Of a stretch of 64,000 bases of DNA, positions 17,005-26,267 are shown one piece after another (within the stretch, counting starts at the first letter, position 1; the number at the start of each line of letters is the position of its first letter). Location: NCBI GenBank assembly GCA_017481875.1, contig JAFUOP010000023.1, positions 1 to 64,000 on the forward strand. Direction: 5' to 3'. The notes under the pieces were generated by a model. It searched no databases. It saw nothing but the letters and a program-made list of their open reading frames with translations, and had not been told where the DNA came from. The DNA comes from Bacteroidaceae bacterium. GTDB taxonomy: Bacteria > Bacteroidota > Bacteroidia > Bacteroidales > Bacteroidaceae. A program made the position numbers and the translations under genes.

Positions 17005-18177
17005 TCATTTACCGGTGCCCCAAACTTTTTTGCCACCCTGTATATACAACTTGCCGGGGAGCATATTGGTTACCACGCGGCCGTTGAGGTCGTATATGGT
17101 GTGGGCGGCATCATCGGTTGCTATGCTGCCAATGCCTGTTGTTCCCTCTTGAAAACGGAAAGAGAGGGCACTCTGCTGTGCATTGGGGATTGTGAGCCAG
17201 CATTTACCCGGGGCAAGCGAGAAGGGAGTGTCGCCCACCTTGTAGAACATAGGGCCGTCGCCCTTGTTTTGCATAACGTAGTTGCCTGCACCACCTTCCA
17301 CCGAGGTTGTAACAACAGTGCCGCTAATGTAGCCATCGGTAACGACTTCTTGGTACTTGGTGGCATCTACCTCGCCTGTGAGGGTGGCAGTGCAGCCGTT
17401 CTCGGCATAGAGTATGTAGGGGGTGTATGCGGCAAAGCTCTGTTGCTCGGTGAGCACAAGGCAATCGCCATCTACCGACGAGCAGCTATATACCTTGAGG
17501 CCCTCGGGTATTGCGGCATCGAAGGGCAGTATGCAGGTGCCGAACTTGTTTGCCGCCGACACATTGAGGGTTATTGTGCCGGTGGTGCCCACGGTGATTG
17601 CGGTAGATGTGTAGTTGGTGGGAACCTTGGCAGTTTCGTCGCTTTTCACAAATTTCTGCTCGGTGAAGGCTATGGGCAGGGGGCCGGGCTTCACGTAGGG
17701 CGAAGCGGTGAAATAGACACGGAAAAGGCGACCTTCGGTTGCAGTGAAGTCGGCGTTAAGAGTGGAAAAACAGCCCAAACGCAGTGTATTGCCCACCACG
17801 TTGCTATAAACAGCGTGTGTATATACCTTTTGCTGCACCCAATCGCCGGTTTCCTCATCTTCAACTTCCTCCATTGTATAAGGGTATGGGCTGCCGGTAC
17901 CTTTGTAAATGGTGGCACGGGGGTTGCCCTCACTTATCATATCTATTTTTATACCCTCGGGGTAGTTAAAAACAATATTGTAGGCGGTAAAGTAGTCGGT
18001 ACCCACAAATGATACTGCGTAATTGGTTCTGGCACCACCGGGCTGCACGGTGCAGCCCTCCTCGATGTAGAAATAGTTTGTGTCGCCCTCGGGCACTCCC
18101 GAGCCGTCTGTTGCCGAATATGCTTGCACGCACACAAGGAGCAACAGCAAAGAGAACAGATGTTTCATTTTTTTCAT
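17005..18177 (-). CDS. Secreted protein with T9SS-like C-terminal domain
   Basis: 390 residues with a signal peptide (LFSLLLLLVCVQAYS). The body is beta-rich and matches no family I can name; a middle part resembles Ig-like or cohesin-like stalks (IVFNYPEGIKIDMISEGN). The C-terminus (TIYDLNGRVVTNMLPGKLYI, then GGKKVW) is the IYDLxGRxV/PGxYI/GKK pattern found in Bacteroidales T9SS cargo. It is first in a minus-strand unit with the LRR and dockerin-like genes and has a long structured leader. Confidence 0.8.
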   Translation of the reverse strand: MKKMKHLFSLLLLLVCVQAYSATDGSGVPEGDTNYFYIEEGCTVQPGGARTNYAVSFVGTDYFTAYNIVFNYPEGIKIDMISEGNPRATIYKGTGSPYPYTMEEVEDEETGDWVQQKVYTHAVYSNVVGNTLRLGCFSTLNADFTATEGRLFRVYFTASPYVKPGPLPIAFTEQKFVKSDETAKVPTNYTSTAITVGTTGTITLNVSAANKFGTCILPFDAAIPEGLKVYSCSSVDGDCLVLTEQQSFAAYTPYILYAENGCTATLTGEVDATKYQEVVTDGYISGTVVTTSVEGGAGNYVMQNKGDGPMFYKVGDTPFSLAPGKCWLTIPNAQQSALSFRFQEGTTGIGSIATDDAAHTIYDLNGRVVTNMLPGKLYIQGGKKVWGTGK

Positions 18178-18189
18178 AGCTTTTATATT

Positions 18190-18291
18190 TTATAAGGTTA
18201 ACTGCCCAAAAATGGCGAAAGCACCGTTGCCTACGTATAAAAACAAGAAAGACGTGAGACCTATCGTCTTACGTCCACGAATCTTAGGCAT
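18190..18291 (-). CDS. Possible 33-residue leader peptide
   Basis: An ATG-initiated frame starting MPKIRGRKTIGLTSFLF and ending FGQLTL ends 12 bases before the next start codon. It is basic at the N-terminus and hydrophobic after that, like a short signal or membrane peptide. No clear ribosome binding site precedes it, and it overlaps a terminator-like hairpin. It may be a leader peptide used in attenuation or a chance frame within a structured RNA. Confidence 0.35.
   Translation of the reverse strand: MPKIRGRKTIGLTSFLFLYVGNGAFAIFGQLTL
18239..18276 (-). terminator. Terminator-like hairpin within the leader (attenuator candidate)
   Basis: The minus strand reads GACGTAAGAC, loop GATAG, GTCTCACGTC, with one A/C mismatch, followed by TTTCTTGTTTTT. 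It lies about 60 bases upstream of the cargo start codon and inside the possible leader-peptide frame. If functional, it would end transcription before the structural genes. Confidence 0.5.
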
Positions 18292-18561
18292 CGCCAAACG
18301 CCCCAACAGAATGAACTATGAAGAAACAATATTCCCACGCCGTGGATATACACAACAGCTATGCGCAGAACGCACATAACTTGCATATACACAGAATGAG
18401 CATTGATTGCTTCGGTCCTCTGTTAAAAATTTGGCGAATTTAAGATTCGGACTTAAACAAAATGCTTTCTTGCACCCGCAGATTTCTCCCTGCAGGCTAT
18501 GCTAACAGTCACAAAAACAAACATATAAAATACGCTGAATAGCGACTGTCACGAATCGTTG

Positions 18562-18569
18562 CAAATATA
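18562..18569 (-). promoter_or_regulatory. -7 box for the surface-protein unit
   Basis: The minus strand reads TATATTTG, a perfect TAnnTTTG element. A -33 TTG at the standard spacing is not clear, so an alternative sigma factor or activator could be involved. The region from 18570 to 18671 shows nothing else. Confidence 0.5.
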
Positions 18570-18671
18570 AACATTTTTTAGCAATCAATGTTCAAAAGGG
18601 ATATTATTTCTTCACAAAACAAAAAGATAGCGCAAAAGCTTTGATTATGAATTAAAGGGAGAACACCTCCA

Positions 18672-19175
18672 TCACCTGTAATCTTTAAGCAGGCGTTGCA
18701 GGTGCTGACGAGTGAAGAATATACGGCTTTTTACCGTGCCTAGTGGCAATGACAGACGCTCGGCTATTTCGCGGTATTTGAAGCCGGAAAGATGCATAAG
18801 AAAGGGAATGCGGTACTCGCGGGAAAGGCTGTTCACAACGCGGTAAATCTCTTTGCTGTCGTAATTGTTTTCTGTTATATAAGTGTCAAACTCTTGGGAG
18901 CTGTTCATATGAAAGAGGTTGTCGGTATGATCGACAAATGTTTGGTCGCGCACCACCTTGCGATAGTTGTTTATGAATATGTTGCGCATTATGGTATATA
19001 CCCAGCCCTTGAAATTGGTGTCGGGCGTGTATTTGTCCATATTGTCAAGTGCTTTTAACGATGTTTCTTGCAGCAAATCGTTTGCCTCCTCTTTATCTGC
19101 CGTTAGTTTATAAGCGAAGCGTTGCAACTCCGATTGCACCTCCAGCAGCTCCTTCCTGAATTTTGCAGCATCCAC
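18672..19175 (-). CDS. ECF-type RNA polymerase sigma factor
   Basis: 167 residues. Region 2 includes FAYKLTADKEEANDLLQETS and KGWVYTIMRNIFINNYRK; region 4 includes GFKYREIAERLSLPLGTVKS. It is very close to the sigma factor conserved across Bacteroidales that has no partner anti-sigma gene; in Porphyromonas the related SigP controls T9SS genes. Here it lies immediately upstream of a T9SS-cargo unit on the same strand. Regulation of that unit is an inference from position. Confidence 0.92.
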   Translation of the reverse strand: MDAAKFRKELLEVQSELQRFAYKLTADKEEANDLLQETSLKALDNMDKYTPDTNFKGWVYTIMRNIFINNYRKVVRDQTFVDHTDNLFHMNSSQEFDTYITENNYDSKEIYRVVNSLSREYRIPFLMHLSGFKYREIAERLSLPLGTVKSRIFFTRQHLQRLLKDYR

Positions 19176-19348
19176 TATTTATATATTTATTAAGTAATAA
19201 CTACTTAACAGCCGTGGTTACCGATTTGTTTATTATTTGACTTATTTTTTGTTATTTTACTACAAAATTGTTTTTTGAATGGCAAAACACCCCTCTACCT
19301 CCGGTGGTAATTAACAAAGCCACGCTTGGTAACAAGCAACAACCCAAC

Positions 19349-19396
19349 ACACACAAAAAAATCAGCGGTGCGTGCACCGCTGATTTTTTTGTGTGT
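19349..19396. terminator. Intrinsic terminator after ispG
   Basis: AAAAAAATCAGCGGTGC and GCACCGCTGATTTTTTT form a strong hairpin with A/T tracts on both sides, flanked by a further ACACAC/GTGTGT match. It lies just past the ispG stop. Confidence 0.9.
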
Positions 19397-19407
19397 TTCA
19401 AGGTTTG

Positions 19408-21147
19408 TTATTTCTTTGCTCTGTCGCTGTCTATTAACTGCAACAGACGTTCAATAGCCTCATCTTCGGGGATATTCTTTTCCACACACTCTTTTTGGCG
19501 ATAAAGGCTTACCTTTCCACGGGCTGCACCCACATAGCCATAATCGGCATCGGCCATTTCACCGGGGCCGTTTACAATACAACCCATAACGCCTATTTTT
19601 AGACCTTTGAGGTGAGCTGTTGCTGCCTTTATCTTGGCAAGTGTACCCTGCAGGTCGTACATTGTACGCCCGCAGCCGGGGCAGGCAATGTATTCGGTTT
19701 TGCTTATGCGTGCACGGGTAGCCTGCAATATACCGAATGCGATGGAATTGATTTCCGTTGCAGATATTCCGGGATTTTCAAGCCACACACCGTCGGCAAG
19801 GCCATCGATGAGCAGCACGCCCAAGTCGGCGGCAGCCTTAATGCGCAAAGCCTCCACACTACTCTCTTTATAGCAACGGTGCACAATAACGGGAGCCGCG
19901 ACACCCTCGGCTGCCAATTTATGGATTACCGCGCGTAGCTCGCCCACGGGGTTGACGTGTGTACTGTTTGCCACTATTATAATATCTTTGAGCCCTTTTA
20001 ATTTTACTATATTTTCGGGCGACAAGCAACGGATACAAAGCGACACCATTGTGCCGTCGGCAGCTTCGTCGATGCTCACTGTCTGCAACTGCGAGCCGAT
20101 GAAATCGGGGGCAATATCGGCAGAATCTACAGCCTCGCCCACGACCGCAGGCACCTGCGAGCCACCCACACAACCCACAGCCACTGTAGCGCGACGCACG
20201 GGTTCCTGGTAGCAGAAACCTTCGTAGGGCTCACCTGCAATGGGCGCGTGCCCTGCACGTTTTGATATATACTCCACGAGTTCCTTTGCCACGGGTATTT
20301 CATTCTCGGGGGCTTCGGCAAGAGAGACGCGCACTGTGTCGCCAATACCGTCGGCAAGCAACGCACCTATACCCACAGCACTTTTTATGCGCCCGTCCTC
20401 GGCATCGCCCGCCTCGGTTACGCCCAAATGCAAGGGGAAAGAGATACCTTCACTCTCCATTACAGCAACCAAGCGTCGCACAGTAGTAACCATCATAGCC
20501 GTGTTGCTTGTTTTAATAGACACAACCACATTATTGAAATTCTCATCGCGACATATACGCAAGAATTCCATACAAGACTCCACAACACCCGAAGGAGTAT
20601 CGCCGTAGCGGCTCATTATGCGGTCGGACAATGAACCGTGGTTCACACCCACACGAATAGCTTTGCCATTCTCTTTACACAAGTTAAGAAAAGTAACAAA
20701 ACGCTCACGCAAACGGCGGAGTTCGTCGGCATACTCGGTATCGGTGTAATCGATGTGCTTAAAGACACGAGCTGCATCGACATAGTTACCCGGGTTAACG
20801 CGCACCTTGTCGGCATACTGCGCTGCAGTGTCGGCAACGGCAGCATTGAAATGTACATCGGCAACAAGCGGCACACTGCAACCACGGGCAAGCAACTGCT
20901 CTTTTATACTGCCCAAATTAACCGCTTCGCGGTTGCCCTGTGTGGTAAGGCGCACAAGCTCACCACCCTTGGCAACAATGCGCATCACCTGCTCCACACT
21001 ACCCTCTGTGTCCATAGTTGAGGTATTAGTCATAGACTGCACACGCACAGGGTTGTTGCAACCTATTGCCACATTACCCACGCTCACCTCTACAGTGGAA
21101 CGACGATTGTAATTAAAGAGGTTGATATTAGTTTGTTTTGTACTCAT
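19408..21147 (-). CDS. ispG: 4-hydroxy-3-methylbut-2-enyl diphosphate synthase (large form)
   Basis: 579 residues. An Fe-S enzyme of the MEP isoprenoid pathway that converts MEcPP to HMBPP. The N-terminal barrel has VRVQSMTNTSTMDT. The C-terminal cluster domain has CPGCGRTMYDLQ and GVMGCIVNGPGEMADADYG. The extra 200 or so residues between the two are the insertion of the large form found in Bacteroidetes, Chlamydiae and plants. It overlaps the end of purE by 20 bases and is probably co-transcribed. Confidence 0.97.
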   Translation of the reverse strand: MSTKQTNINLFNYNRRSTVEVSVGNVAIGCNNPVRVQSMTNTSTMDTEGSVEQVMRIVAKGGELVRLTTQGNREAVNLGSIKEQLLARGCSVPLVADVHFNAAVADTAAQYADKVRVNPGNYVDAARVFKHIDYTDTEYADELRRLRERFVTFLNLCKENGKAIRVGVNHGSLSDRIMSRYGDTPSGVVESCMEFLRICRDENFNNVVVSIKTSNTAMMVTTVRRLVAVMESEGISFPLHLGVTEAGDAEDGRIKSAVGIGALLADGIGDTVRVSLAEAPENEIPVAKELVEYISKRAGHAPIAGEPYEGFCYQEPVRRATVAVGCVGGSQVPAVVGEAVDSADIAPDFIGSQLQTVSIDEAADGTMVSLCIRCLSPENIVKLKGLKDIIIVANSTHVNPVGELRAVIHKLAAEGVAAPVIVHRCYKESSVEALRIKAAADLGVLLIDGLADGVWLENPGISATEINSIAFGILQATRARISKTEYIACPGCGRTMYDLQGTLAKIKAATAHLKGLKIGVMGCIVNGPGEMADADYGYVGAARGKVSLYRQKECVEKNIPEDEAIERLLQLIDSDRAKK

Positions 21148-21634
21148 ATTTAAGTTCTTTAAGCTCTTCGTTGGCTTTCTCTATCTTTTTCTTGAGATTA
21201 TCCTTGTAAGCAGCAAGGCGTGCAGCAAGTTCTGCATCGGCAAGCGAAAGCATTTCCACAGCAAGAATTGCGGCGTTGAGCGAAGCATTAACGCCCACCG
21301 TAGCCACCGGAATACCGGGAGGCATCTGCACGATGGCAAGCATAGCATCAACCCCGTCGAGTGTGCTGTTTATGGGCACACCTATCACCGGCAGCGTGGT
21401 ACTTGCGGCAATAACGCCGGGCAAGTGAGCTGCCATACCCGCAGCAGCTATAATCACCTTCACACCACGCTCTTTTGCACCTTTGGAGAAGGCCTCAACG
21501 GCTTCGGGGGTGCGGTGAGCCGAAAGGGCGTTCACCTCGAAAGGTACCTGCATATCATTCAAGAAATCGGTTGCTTTTTTCATTACGGGAAGGTCGGACG
21601 TGCTTCCCATTATTACACTTACTATTGCTTTCAT
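21128..21634 (-). CDS. purE: N5-CAIR mutase
   Basis: 168 residues. Moves the carboxyl group of N5-CAIR to give CAIR in purine synthesis. The start [14 protein letters not shown] is the PurE phosphate-binding motif, and the conserved SAHRTPE and [12 protein letters not shown] segments follow. A short lysine-rich coiled tail ([19 protein letters not shown]) overlaps the ispG start. It lies about 50 bases after fbp. Confidence 0.97.
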   Translation of the reverse strand: MKAIVSVIMGSTSDLPVMKKATDFLNDMQVPFEVNALSAHRTPEAVEAFSKGAKERGVKVIIAAAGMAAHLPGVIAASTTLPVIGVPINSTLDGVDAMLAIVQMPPGIPVATVGVNASLNAAILAVEMLSLADAELAARLAAYKDNLKKKIEKANEELKELKYEYKTN

Positions 21635-21684
21635 ATATTATTTTATTTTTTGTCGGTATTACCGGGCACATTCACCAAAATGCA

Positions 21685-23676
21685 CTACGGTCTCTCTTTT
21701 ATTATACCCTTGCGGTAGGCCGTGAGCAGTTTTTCAAGGTCGTTTATTTTCAACATTATTCCACGGCCAATATCTGTGTCGGCAACATTTTCGCGGCGGC
21801 CCATCATTTCCACAATTTGTGTGGTGCTCTTGATATCTGTTCCGTTAAGCACAGCCTCCTCGGTAGATGTAAAGGGTTCGTGCTGCACAAGCTGGAACCC
21901 ACGGCTGTGATACACAAGCGTGTAGCCTGCAATACCGGTGCGGTTGTGATATACACGGGAGAAGCCACCGTCTATCACCATCAAACGACCATCGGCTTTT
22001 ATTGGGTTCTCTCCTTTGAACACACGCACGGGAACGTGGCCGTTTATTATGTGGCGATGGCTGCCCTGCACACCGAATTCGTCGAGAATATAATCGCACA
22101 CTTCGGCCTTGTCGCGCAATATATAGTACCAGCCTTTGGGCTCTTTCTGCACCTCCTTGTCGGTGAGCAGATATCGTTCAAATGTAGCCATTTTGGCTTT
22201 ACCAAAGAGAGGCGAATGAGGGCCACACCACAGATACCAGAAGAAGTCGCGAGCAACCTCGCGCTCACCGGCATCAACGTCGTTATCGAATGCCGAGCGG
22301 GCTATACGCTCCACTCTTTTCAAAAGTTCTTTACCTTTTACAACCGTGCCGTTGATAGAGACATCGCGCATAGTGCCGTCCTCGTTCAAAGGCACCGATG
22401 CGTGGAACATAAGATTGGAGTTGTAAATAACATACATTCCACCACGCATAAGCAGGCAGTTCACGTGGTTCTGCAAGCGTTCGCTACGCATAAAGGAGTA
22501 GCGCAAACGCTCCATGAGGTCGGCTTCCTCGGGTGTGAGAGCATAGGGATTGGCAGGGTCGAGTGTGGGCCACAGAGTATCGAGCATTGGGTATTCCTTG
22601 CCGTCTATGGTTATTGTGCCACGCTCCTTGTTTATGTGCTCCATCAAGCAACGGTCTTGCATCTCCCAATGAGGATATTTTTGTGCTATTGCACCCGACA
22701 ATTTAAACTCTATTACCGAAACCGCCTTGTGCATTTGTGCAATGAGACGTATATCTTTTTCGGTGTGGTTGGTACGCTCCTCATCTACTCGTGGTATATA
22801 TATTTCACAAGGGTCATCGGCATACTGCTCCATTGCAAATGTAGCCAATGGCACCATATTTATAGCATAACCGTCCTCGAGCGTGCGGGTGTTGGCGTCG
22901 CGCAAAGAGAGACGCAACACACTGGCAATGCAACATAGGTTACCGGCTGCCGCGCCCATCCACAGCACATCGTGGTTGCCCCAAGTAATGTCCAGGTGGT
23001 GATAATTGCAAAGTGTATCCATTATGAGGTGCGCTCCCGGGCCACGGTCAAATATATCGCCCAAAATGTGCAAGCGGTCTATGGCAAGACGCTGTATGAG
23101 CGAGCATAGAGCAATAATAAAGTGGTCGGCACGGCCCGTGCAGATAATGGTATTTACAATGGCCGAGAAATAGGCCAATTTATTACGGTCGTCGTTGGCC
23201 TCGTGCAAGAGCTCCTCAATTATATATGCATACTCCTCGGGGAGACTCTTGCGCACCTTTGAACGGGTGTATTTTGACGAGATATTACGGCACACGGTGA
23301 TGAGCCTATTAAGCATAACCGTGTAATACTCGTCCATATTCTCCACCTCCTGCTTCACGAGTTTAAGTTTCTTTTCGGGGTAGTATATGAGGGTGCAAAG
23401 TTCTTTCTTGTCTCTGTCAGAGAGAGTACTTCCAAACAGATCGTTCACCTTGCGCTTGATATTACCCGACGCATTACGGAGTACATGCTCAAAAGCCTCA
23501 TTCTCACCGTGAAGGTCGGCAAGGTAGTGCTCGGTGGGCTTGGGCAATTGCAATATTGCCTCCAAATTTATAATTTCGGTGGTTACACTCGACACTGTAG
23601 GAAAGTCGCGTGCCAACAGGCGCAGATAGCGCAAATCCTCTTTTACCTCCTCAATCGTAATCTGTTTCTTTGCCAT
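21685..23676 (-). CDS. fbp: Fructose-1,6-bisphosphatase, class III
   Basis: 663 residues; hydrolyses fructose-1,6-bisphosphate to fructose-6-phosphate in gluconeogenesis. The calcineurin-like metallophosphatase motifs are intact: DLHGENEAF, GDIFDRGPGAH and WGNHDVLWMG. The length matches class III enzymes of Firmicutes and Bacteroidetes. A near-perfect promoter lies 83 bases upstream. It is probably first of an fbp-purE-ispG unit, although the grouping has no obvious metabolic logic. Confidence 0.97.
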   Translation of the reverse strand: MAKKQITIEEVKEDLRYLRLLARDFPTVSSVTTEIINLEAILQLPKPTEHYLADLHGENEAFEHVLRNASGNIKRKVNDLFGSTLSDRDKKELCTLIYYPEKKLKLVKQEVENMDEYYTVMLNRLITVCRNISSKYTRSKVRKSLPEEYAYIIEELLHEANDDRNKLAYFSAIVNTIICTGRADHFIIALCSLIQRLAIDRLHILGDIFDRGPGAHLIMDTLCNYHHLDITWGNHDVLWMGAAAGNLCCIASVLRLSLRDANTRTLEDGYAINMVPLATFAMEQYADDPCEIYIPRVDEERTNHTEKDIRLIAQMHKAVSVIEFKLSGAIAQKYPHWEMQDRCLMEHINKERGTITIDGKEYPMLDTLWPTLDPANPYALTPEEADLMERLRYSFMRSERLQNHVNCLLMRGGMYVIYNSNLMFHASVPLNEDGTMRDVSINGTVVKGKELLKRVERIARSAFDNDVDAGEREVARDFFWYLWCGPHSPLFGKAKMATFERYLLTDKEVQKEPKGWYYILRDKAEVCDYILDEFGVQGSHRHIINGHVPVRVFKGENPIKADGRLMVIDGGFSRVYHNRTGIAGYTLVYHSRGFQLVQHEPFTSTEEAVLNGTDIKSTTQIVEMMGRRENVADTDIGRGIMLKINDLEKLLTAYRKGIIKERP

Positions 23677-23758
23677 ATACTTCTTATTTCAAAATTGTTC
23701 ACGGGCTGTAACCGCCCTATGAAAAAACAAAATTCCGGCTATTTATACTCTATTATTG

Positions 23759-23789
23759 CAAATTTACAGTTAATTTCCGAAAGAGCAAA
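23759..23789 (-). promoter_or_regulatory. Promoter for fbp-purE-ispG
   Basis: The minus strand carries TTTG (complement of 23786-23789), 19 bases, then TAAATTTG (complement of 23759-23766), an exact consensus match. Confidence 0.8.
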
Positions 23790-23849
23790 AGATATTATAG
23801 GTAAAATAGCTATATATATTTAACATACACTGCGTGGCACAGACATAAA

Positions 23850-23888
23850 AAAACTAGGACCCACTCTTTCGAGCGGACCCTAGTTAAA
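23850..23888 (-). terminator. Intrinsic terminator after rpsO
   Basis: On the minus strand CTAGGGTCCGCTC and GAGTGGGTCCTAG close on a GAAA tetraloop and are followed by a run of U. It lies 16 bases past the rpsO stop. Confidence 0.85.
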
Positions 23889-23903
23889 CTTTTCAGGCGC
23901 AGA

Positions 23904-24173
23904 TTATCTACGCAAGCCGAGTTTTGAAACAATTGCACGGTAGCGATTGATGTCGCGATCCTTCAAATAGTTAAGGAGCGCACGACGCTTACCTACCAAC
24001 ATTGTCAAAGCTCTCTGTGTACTATAATCTTTACGGTTAGCCTTGAGGTGCTCCGTCAAATGGGCAATACGGTATGAGAACAATGCAATCTGGCTCTCTG
24101 CAGAACCAGTATCAGTGTTAGACGTTCCGTATGTACCAAAGATTTCTTGCTTTTTAGCTGAATCCAAATACAT
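23904..24173 (-). CDS. rpsO: 30S ribosomal protein S15
   Basis: 89 residues starting MYLDSAKKQEIFGTYG, the usual S15 N-terminus, with ALTMLVGKRRALLNYLKDRD in the RNA-binding core. An in-frame ATG at 24404 would add 77 cysteine-rich, unrelated residues and lies upstream of the promoter, so it is rejected. Monocistronic between its own promoter and terminator. Confidence 0.97.
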   Translation of the reverse strand: MYLDSAKKQEIFGTYGTSNTDTGSAESQIALFSYRIAHLTEHLKANRKDYSTQRALTMLVGKRRALLNYLKDRDINRYRAIVSKLGLRR

Positions 24174-24215
24174 AGATTTGTGTTTTAAATGATTAAAAAT
24201 TTTATTTAGCGGGTG

Positions 24216-24246
24216 CAAAGATACAGCTATTTTTTGGAACGGCAAG
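24216..24246 (-). promoter_or_regulatory. Promoter for rpsO
   Basis: The minus strand has CTTG (complement of 24243-24246), 19 bases, then TATCTTTG (complement of 24216-24223), giving a leader of about 35 nt before the S15 start. Confidence 0.75.
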
Positions 24247-24393
24247 CCTTTTGCAAAGAAAAATTCACAACAAAAACACGCACAAGCCCGTGGGCAAAGA
24301 GAAAACAGGCCCGAAATACACACAAAATACAATCTTTTTATTTTTTCAAAACAGCTTGTCGGGTATTTATTCGTTTTTTCCACTGTTTTGTAG

Positions 24394-24401
24394 TAACTTT
24401 G
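24394..24401 (+). promoter_or_regulatory. -7 box for typA
   Basis: TAACTTTG at 24394-24401 is a perfect -7 element 32 bases before the typA start. The -33 match is weak. Confidence 0.6.
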
Positions 24402-24433
24402 CACTCTAAAATGTATATAAATATCTTACAATA

Positions 24434-26230
24434 ATGCAGAATATTCGTAATATTGCCATTATAGCCCACGTTGACCACGGCAAGACCACATTGGTAGATA
24501 AGATGATGTTGGCAGGCAACCTGCTCAAAGAGCAGGACAACGACAACCTGACACTCGACAACAACGACCTCGAAAGAGAAAGAGGCATAACCATTCTCTC
24601 AAAGAATGTATCGATTCAATACAAAGGAACAAAAATAAACATCATCGACACCCCGGGACACAGCGACTTTGGCGGTGAGGTGGAGCGTGTGCTCAACATG
24701 GCCGACGGCTGCATACTCCTGGTAGATGCCTTTGAGGGCCCTATGCCGCAAACACGCTTTGTACTGCAAAAGGCTCTGCAGATTGGCTTAAAGCCCATTG
24801 TTGTTGTGAACAAAGTGGACAAGCCCAACTGCCGCCCCGACGAGGTACATGAAATGGTGTTCGACCTTATGTTCTCGCTCGATGCCACCGAGGAGCAGCT
24901 CGACTTTCCCGTAATATTCGGCTCGGCAAAGAACAATTGGATGAGCACCGATTGGCGCAAGCCCACAAACGACATCACCCCCTTGCTCGACGCCATTCTG
25001 GAGCACATACCCGCACCCGAGCAGCTCGAAGGCACCCCGCAGATGCTTATAACCTCGCTCGACTACTCGCCCTACACCGGCCGCATAGCCATTGGACGCG
25101 TGCACCGTGGCACGCTCACAGAAAATGCGAACATCACTCTTGTGAACCGCAACGGCGAGCAGAGCAAAATGAAGATAAAGGAGCTGCACACTTTTGAGGG
25201 GCTTGGCCGCAAAAAGACCGAAGCTGTGAGCTCCGGCGACATTTGCGCCATTGTAGGCCTCGACAAGTTTGAGATAGGCGACACCGTGTGCGACTTTGAG
25301 AACCCCGAAGCACTGCCACCCATTGCCATAGACGAGCCCACAATGAGTATGTTGTTTACAATAAACGACTCACCCTTCTTTGGCAAAGAGGGCAAGTTCG
25401 TTACATCGCGCCACATACAGGAGAGGCTGGAAAAAGAGCTCGACAAGAACCTTGCTCTGCGCGTAAAAAAAGCCCCCGAGGAAGACGCCTGGACAGTATT
25501 CGGGCGTGGCGTGCTGCACCTGTCGGTGCTCATTGAGACTATGCGTCGCGAAGGCTATGAGCTACAGGTGGGCCAGCCACAAGTAATATACAAAGAGATA
25601 GACGGCGTGCGCTGCGAGCCCATTGAAGAGCTCACCATAAACGTGCCCACCGACTATTCGAGCAAAATGATTGATATGATTACCCGTCGCAAGGGAGAGA
25701 TGCTCTCAATGGAGGCACAGGGCGACCGCGTGAACATCGAGTTCAACGTACCCTCGCGCGGAATTATCGGCTTGCGCACCAACGTGCTCACAGCATCGGC
25801 AGGCGAGGCCATTATGGCGCACCGTTTCAAAGAGTACCAGCCATACAAGGGCGATATTGAACGCCGCACCAACGGTTCTATGGTAGCAATGGAGAGTGGC
25901 ACAGCTTTTGCCTATGCCATAGACAAGCTGCAGGACCGTGGCCGTTTCTTCATAAACCCCCAGGAGGAAGTGTATGCAGGACAGGTTGTGGGCGAGCACA
26001 TTCACGAAAACGACCTTGTGATAAACGTAACAAAGAGCAAGAAACTAACCAATATGCGTGCAAGCGGAAGCGACGATAAAGCACGCATTGTCCCCCCCAT
26101 AATATTCTCACTGGAGGAGGCATTGGAGTACATTAAAGAAGACGAGTACTTGGAGGTTACACCAAAATCAATGCGTATGCGCAAAATCATTCTCGACGAG
26201 CTTGAACGTAAACGCGCCAACAAACAGTAA
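24434..26230 (+). CDS. typA: Ribosome-associated GTPase TypA/BipA
   Basis: 598 residues. Translational GTPase that binds the 70S ribosome and helps 50S assembly and stress responses. G motifs: [26 protein letters not shown] and NKVDKPNC. Elongation-factor-like domains and the TypA-specific C-terminal domain follow. Full length, and well separated from the divergent rpsO. Confidence 0.98.
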   Translation: MQNIRNIAIIAHVDHGKTTLVDKMMLAGNLLKEQDNDNLTLDNNDLERERGITILSKNVSIQYKGTKINIIDTPGHSDFGGEVERVLNMADGCILLVDAFEGPMPQTRFVLQKALQIGLKPIVVVNKVDKPNCRPDEVHEMVFDLMFSLDATEEQLDFPVIFGSAKNNWMSTDWRKPTNDITPLLDAILEHIPAPEQLEGTPQMLITSLDYSPYTGRIAIGRVHRGTLTENANITLVNRNGEQSKMKIKELHTFEGLGRKKTEAVSSGDICAIVGLDKFEIGDTVCDFENPEALPPIAIDEPTMSMLFTINDSPFFGKEGKFVTSRHIQERLEKELDKNLALRVKKAPEEDAWTVFGRGVLHLSVLIETMRREGYELQVGQPQVIYKEIDGVRCEPIEELTINVPTDYSSKMIDMITRRKGEMLSMEAQGDRVNIEFNVPSRGIIGLRTNVLTASAGEAIMAHRFKEYQPYKGDIERRTNGSMVAMESGTAFAYAIDKLQDRGRFFINPQEEVYAGQVVGEHIHENDLVINVTKSKKLTNMRASGSDDKARIVPPIIFSLEEALEYIKEDEYLEVTPKSMRMRKIILDELERKRANKQ

Positions 26231-26267
26231 GAAAATATTCAGGATTTTAAACAGGTTCTAAGAAGCA

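Larger units (their letters stand above)
18190..18555 (-). promoter_or_regulatory. Structured 5' leader of the surface-protein unit
   Basis: Between a perfect -7 box at 18562-18569 and the ATG at 18177 the minus-strand transcript would have a leader of about 380 nt. Reading downstream, it shows CGCT/AGCG, GACAGTC/GACTGTT, CCTGCAG/CTGCGGG, CGAAT/ATTCG, TGTGCG/CGCATA and CCAC/GTGG stems. A 10-bp hairpin followed by a U-rich run ends the series. This density of stems fits a cis-regulatory RNA. I do not recognise it as a known riboswitch class. Confidence 0.55.

Noticed and set aside
17101..18012. Plus-strand frame antisense to the cargo protein
   Set aside because: Glycine/cysteine-rich shadow of a gene with signal peptide and T9SS-like end on the minus strand.
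21475..22938. A 487-codon plus-strand open frame antisense to purE and fbp
   Set aside because: The minus strand holds complete purE and class III fbp genes with all motifs. The plus frame has cysteine- and histidine-rich composition typical of shadows.
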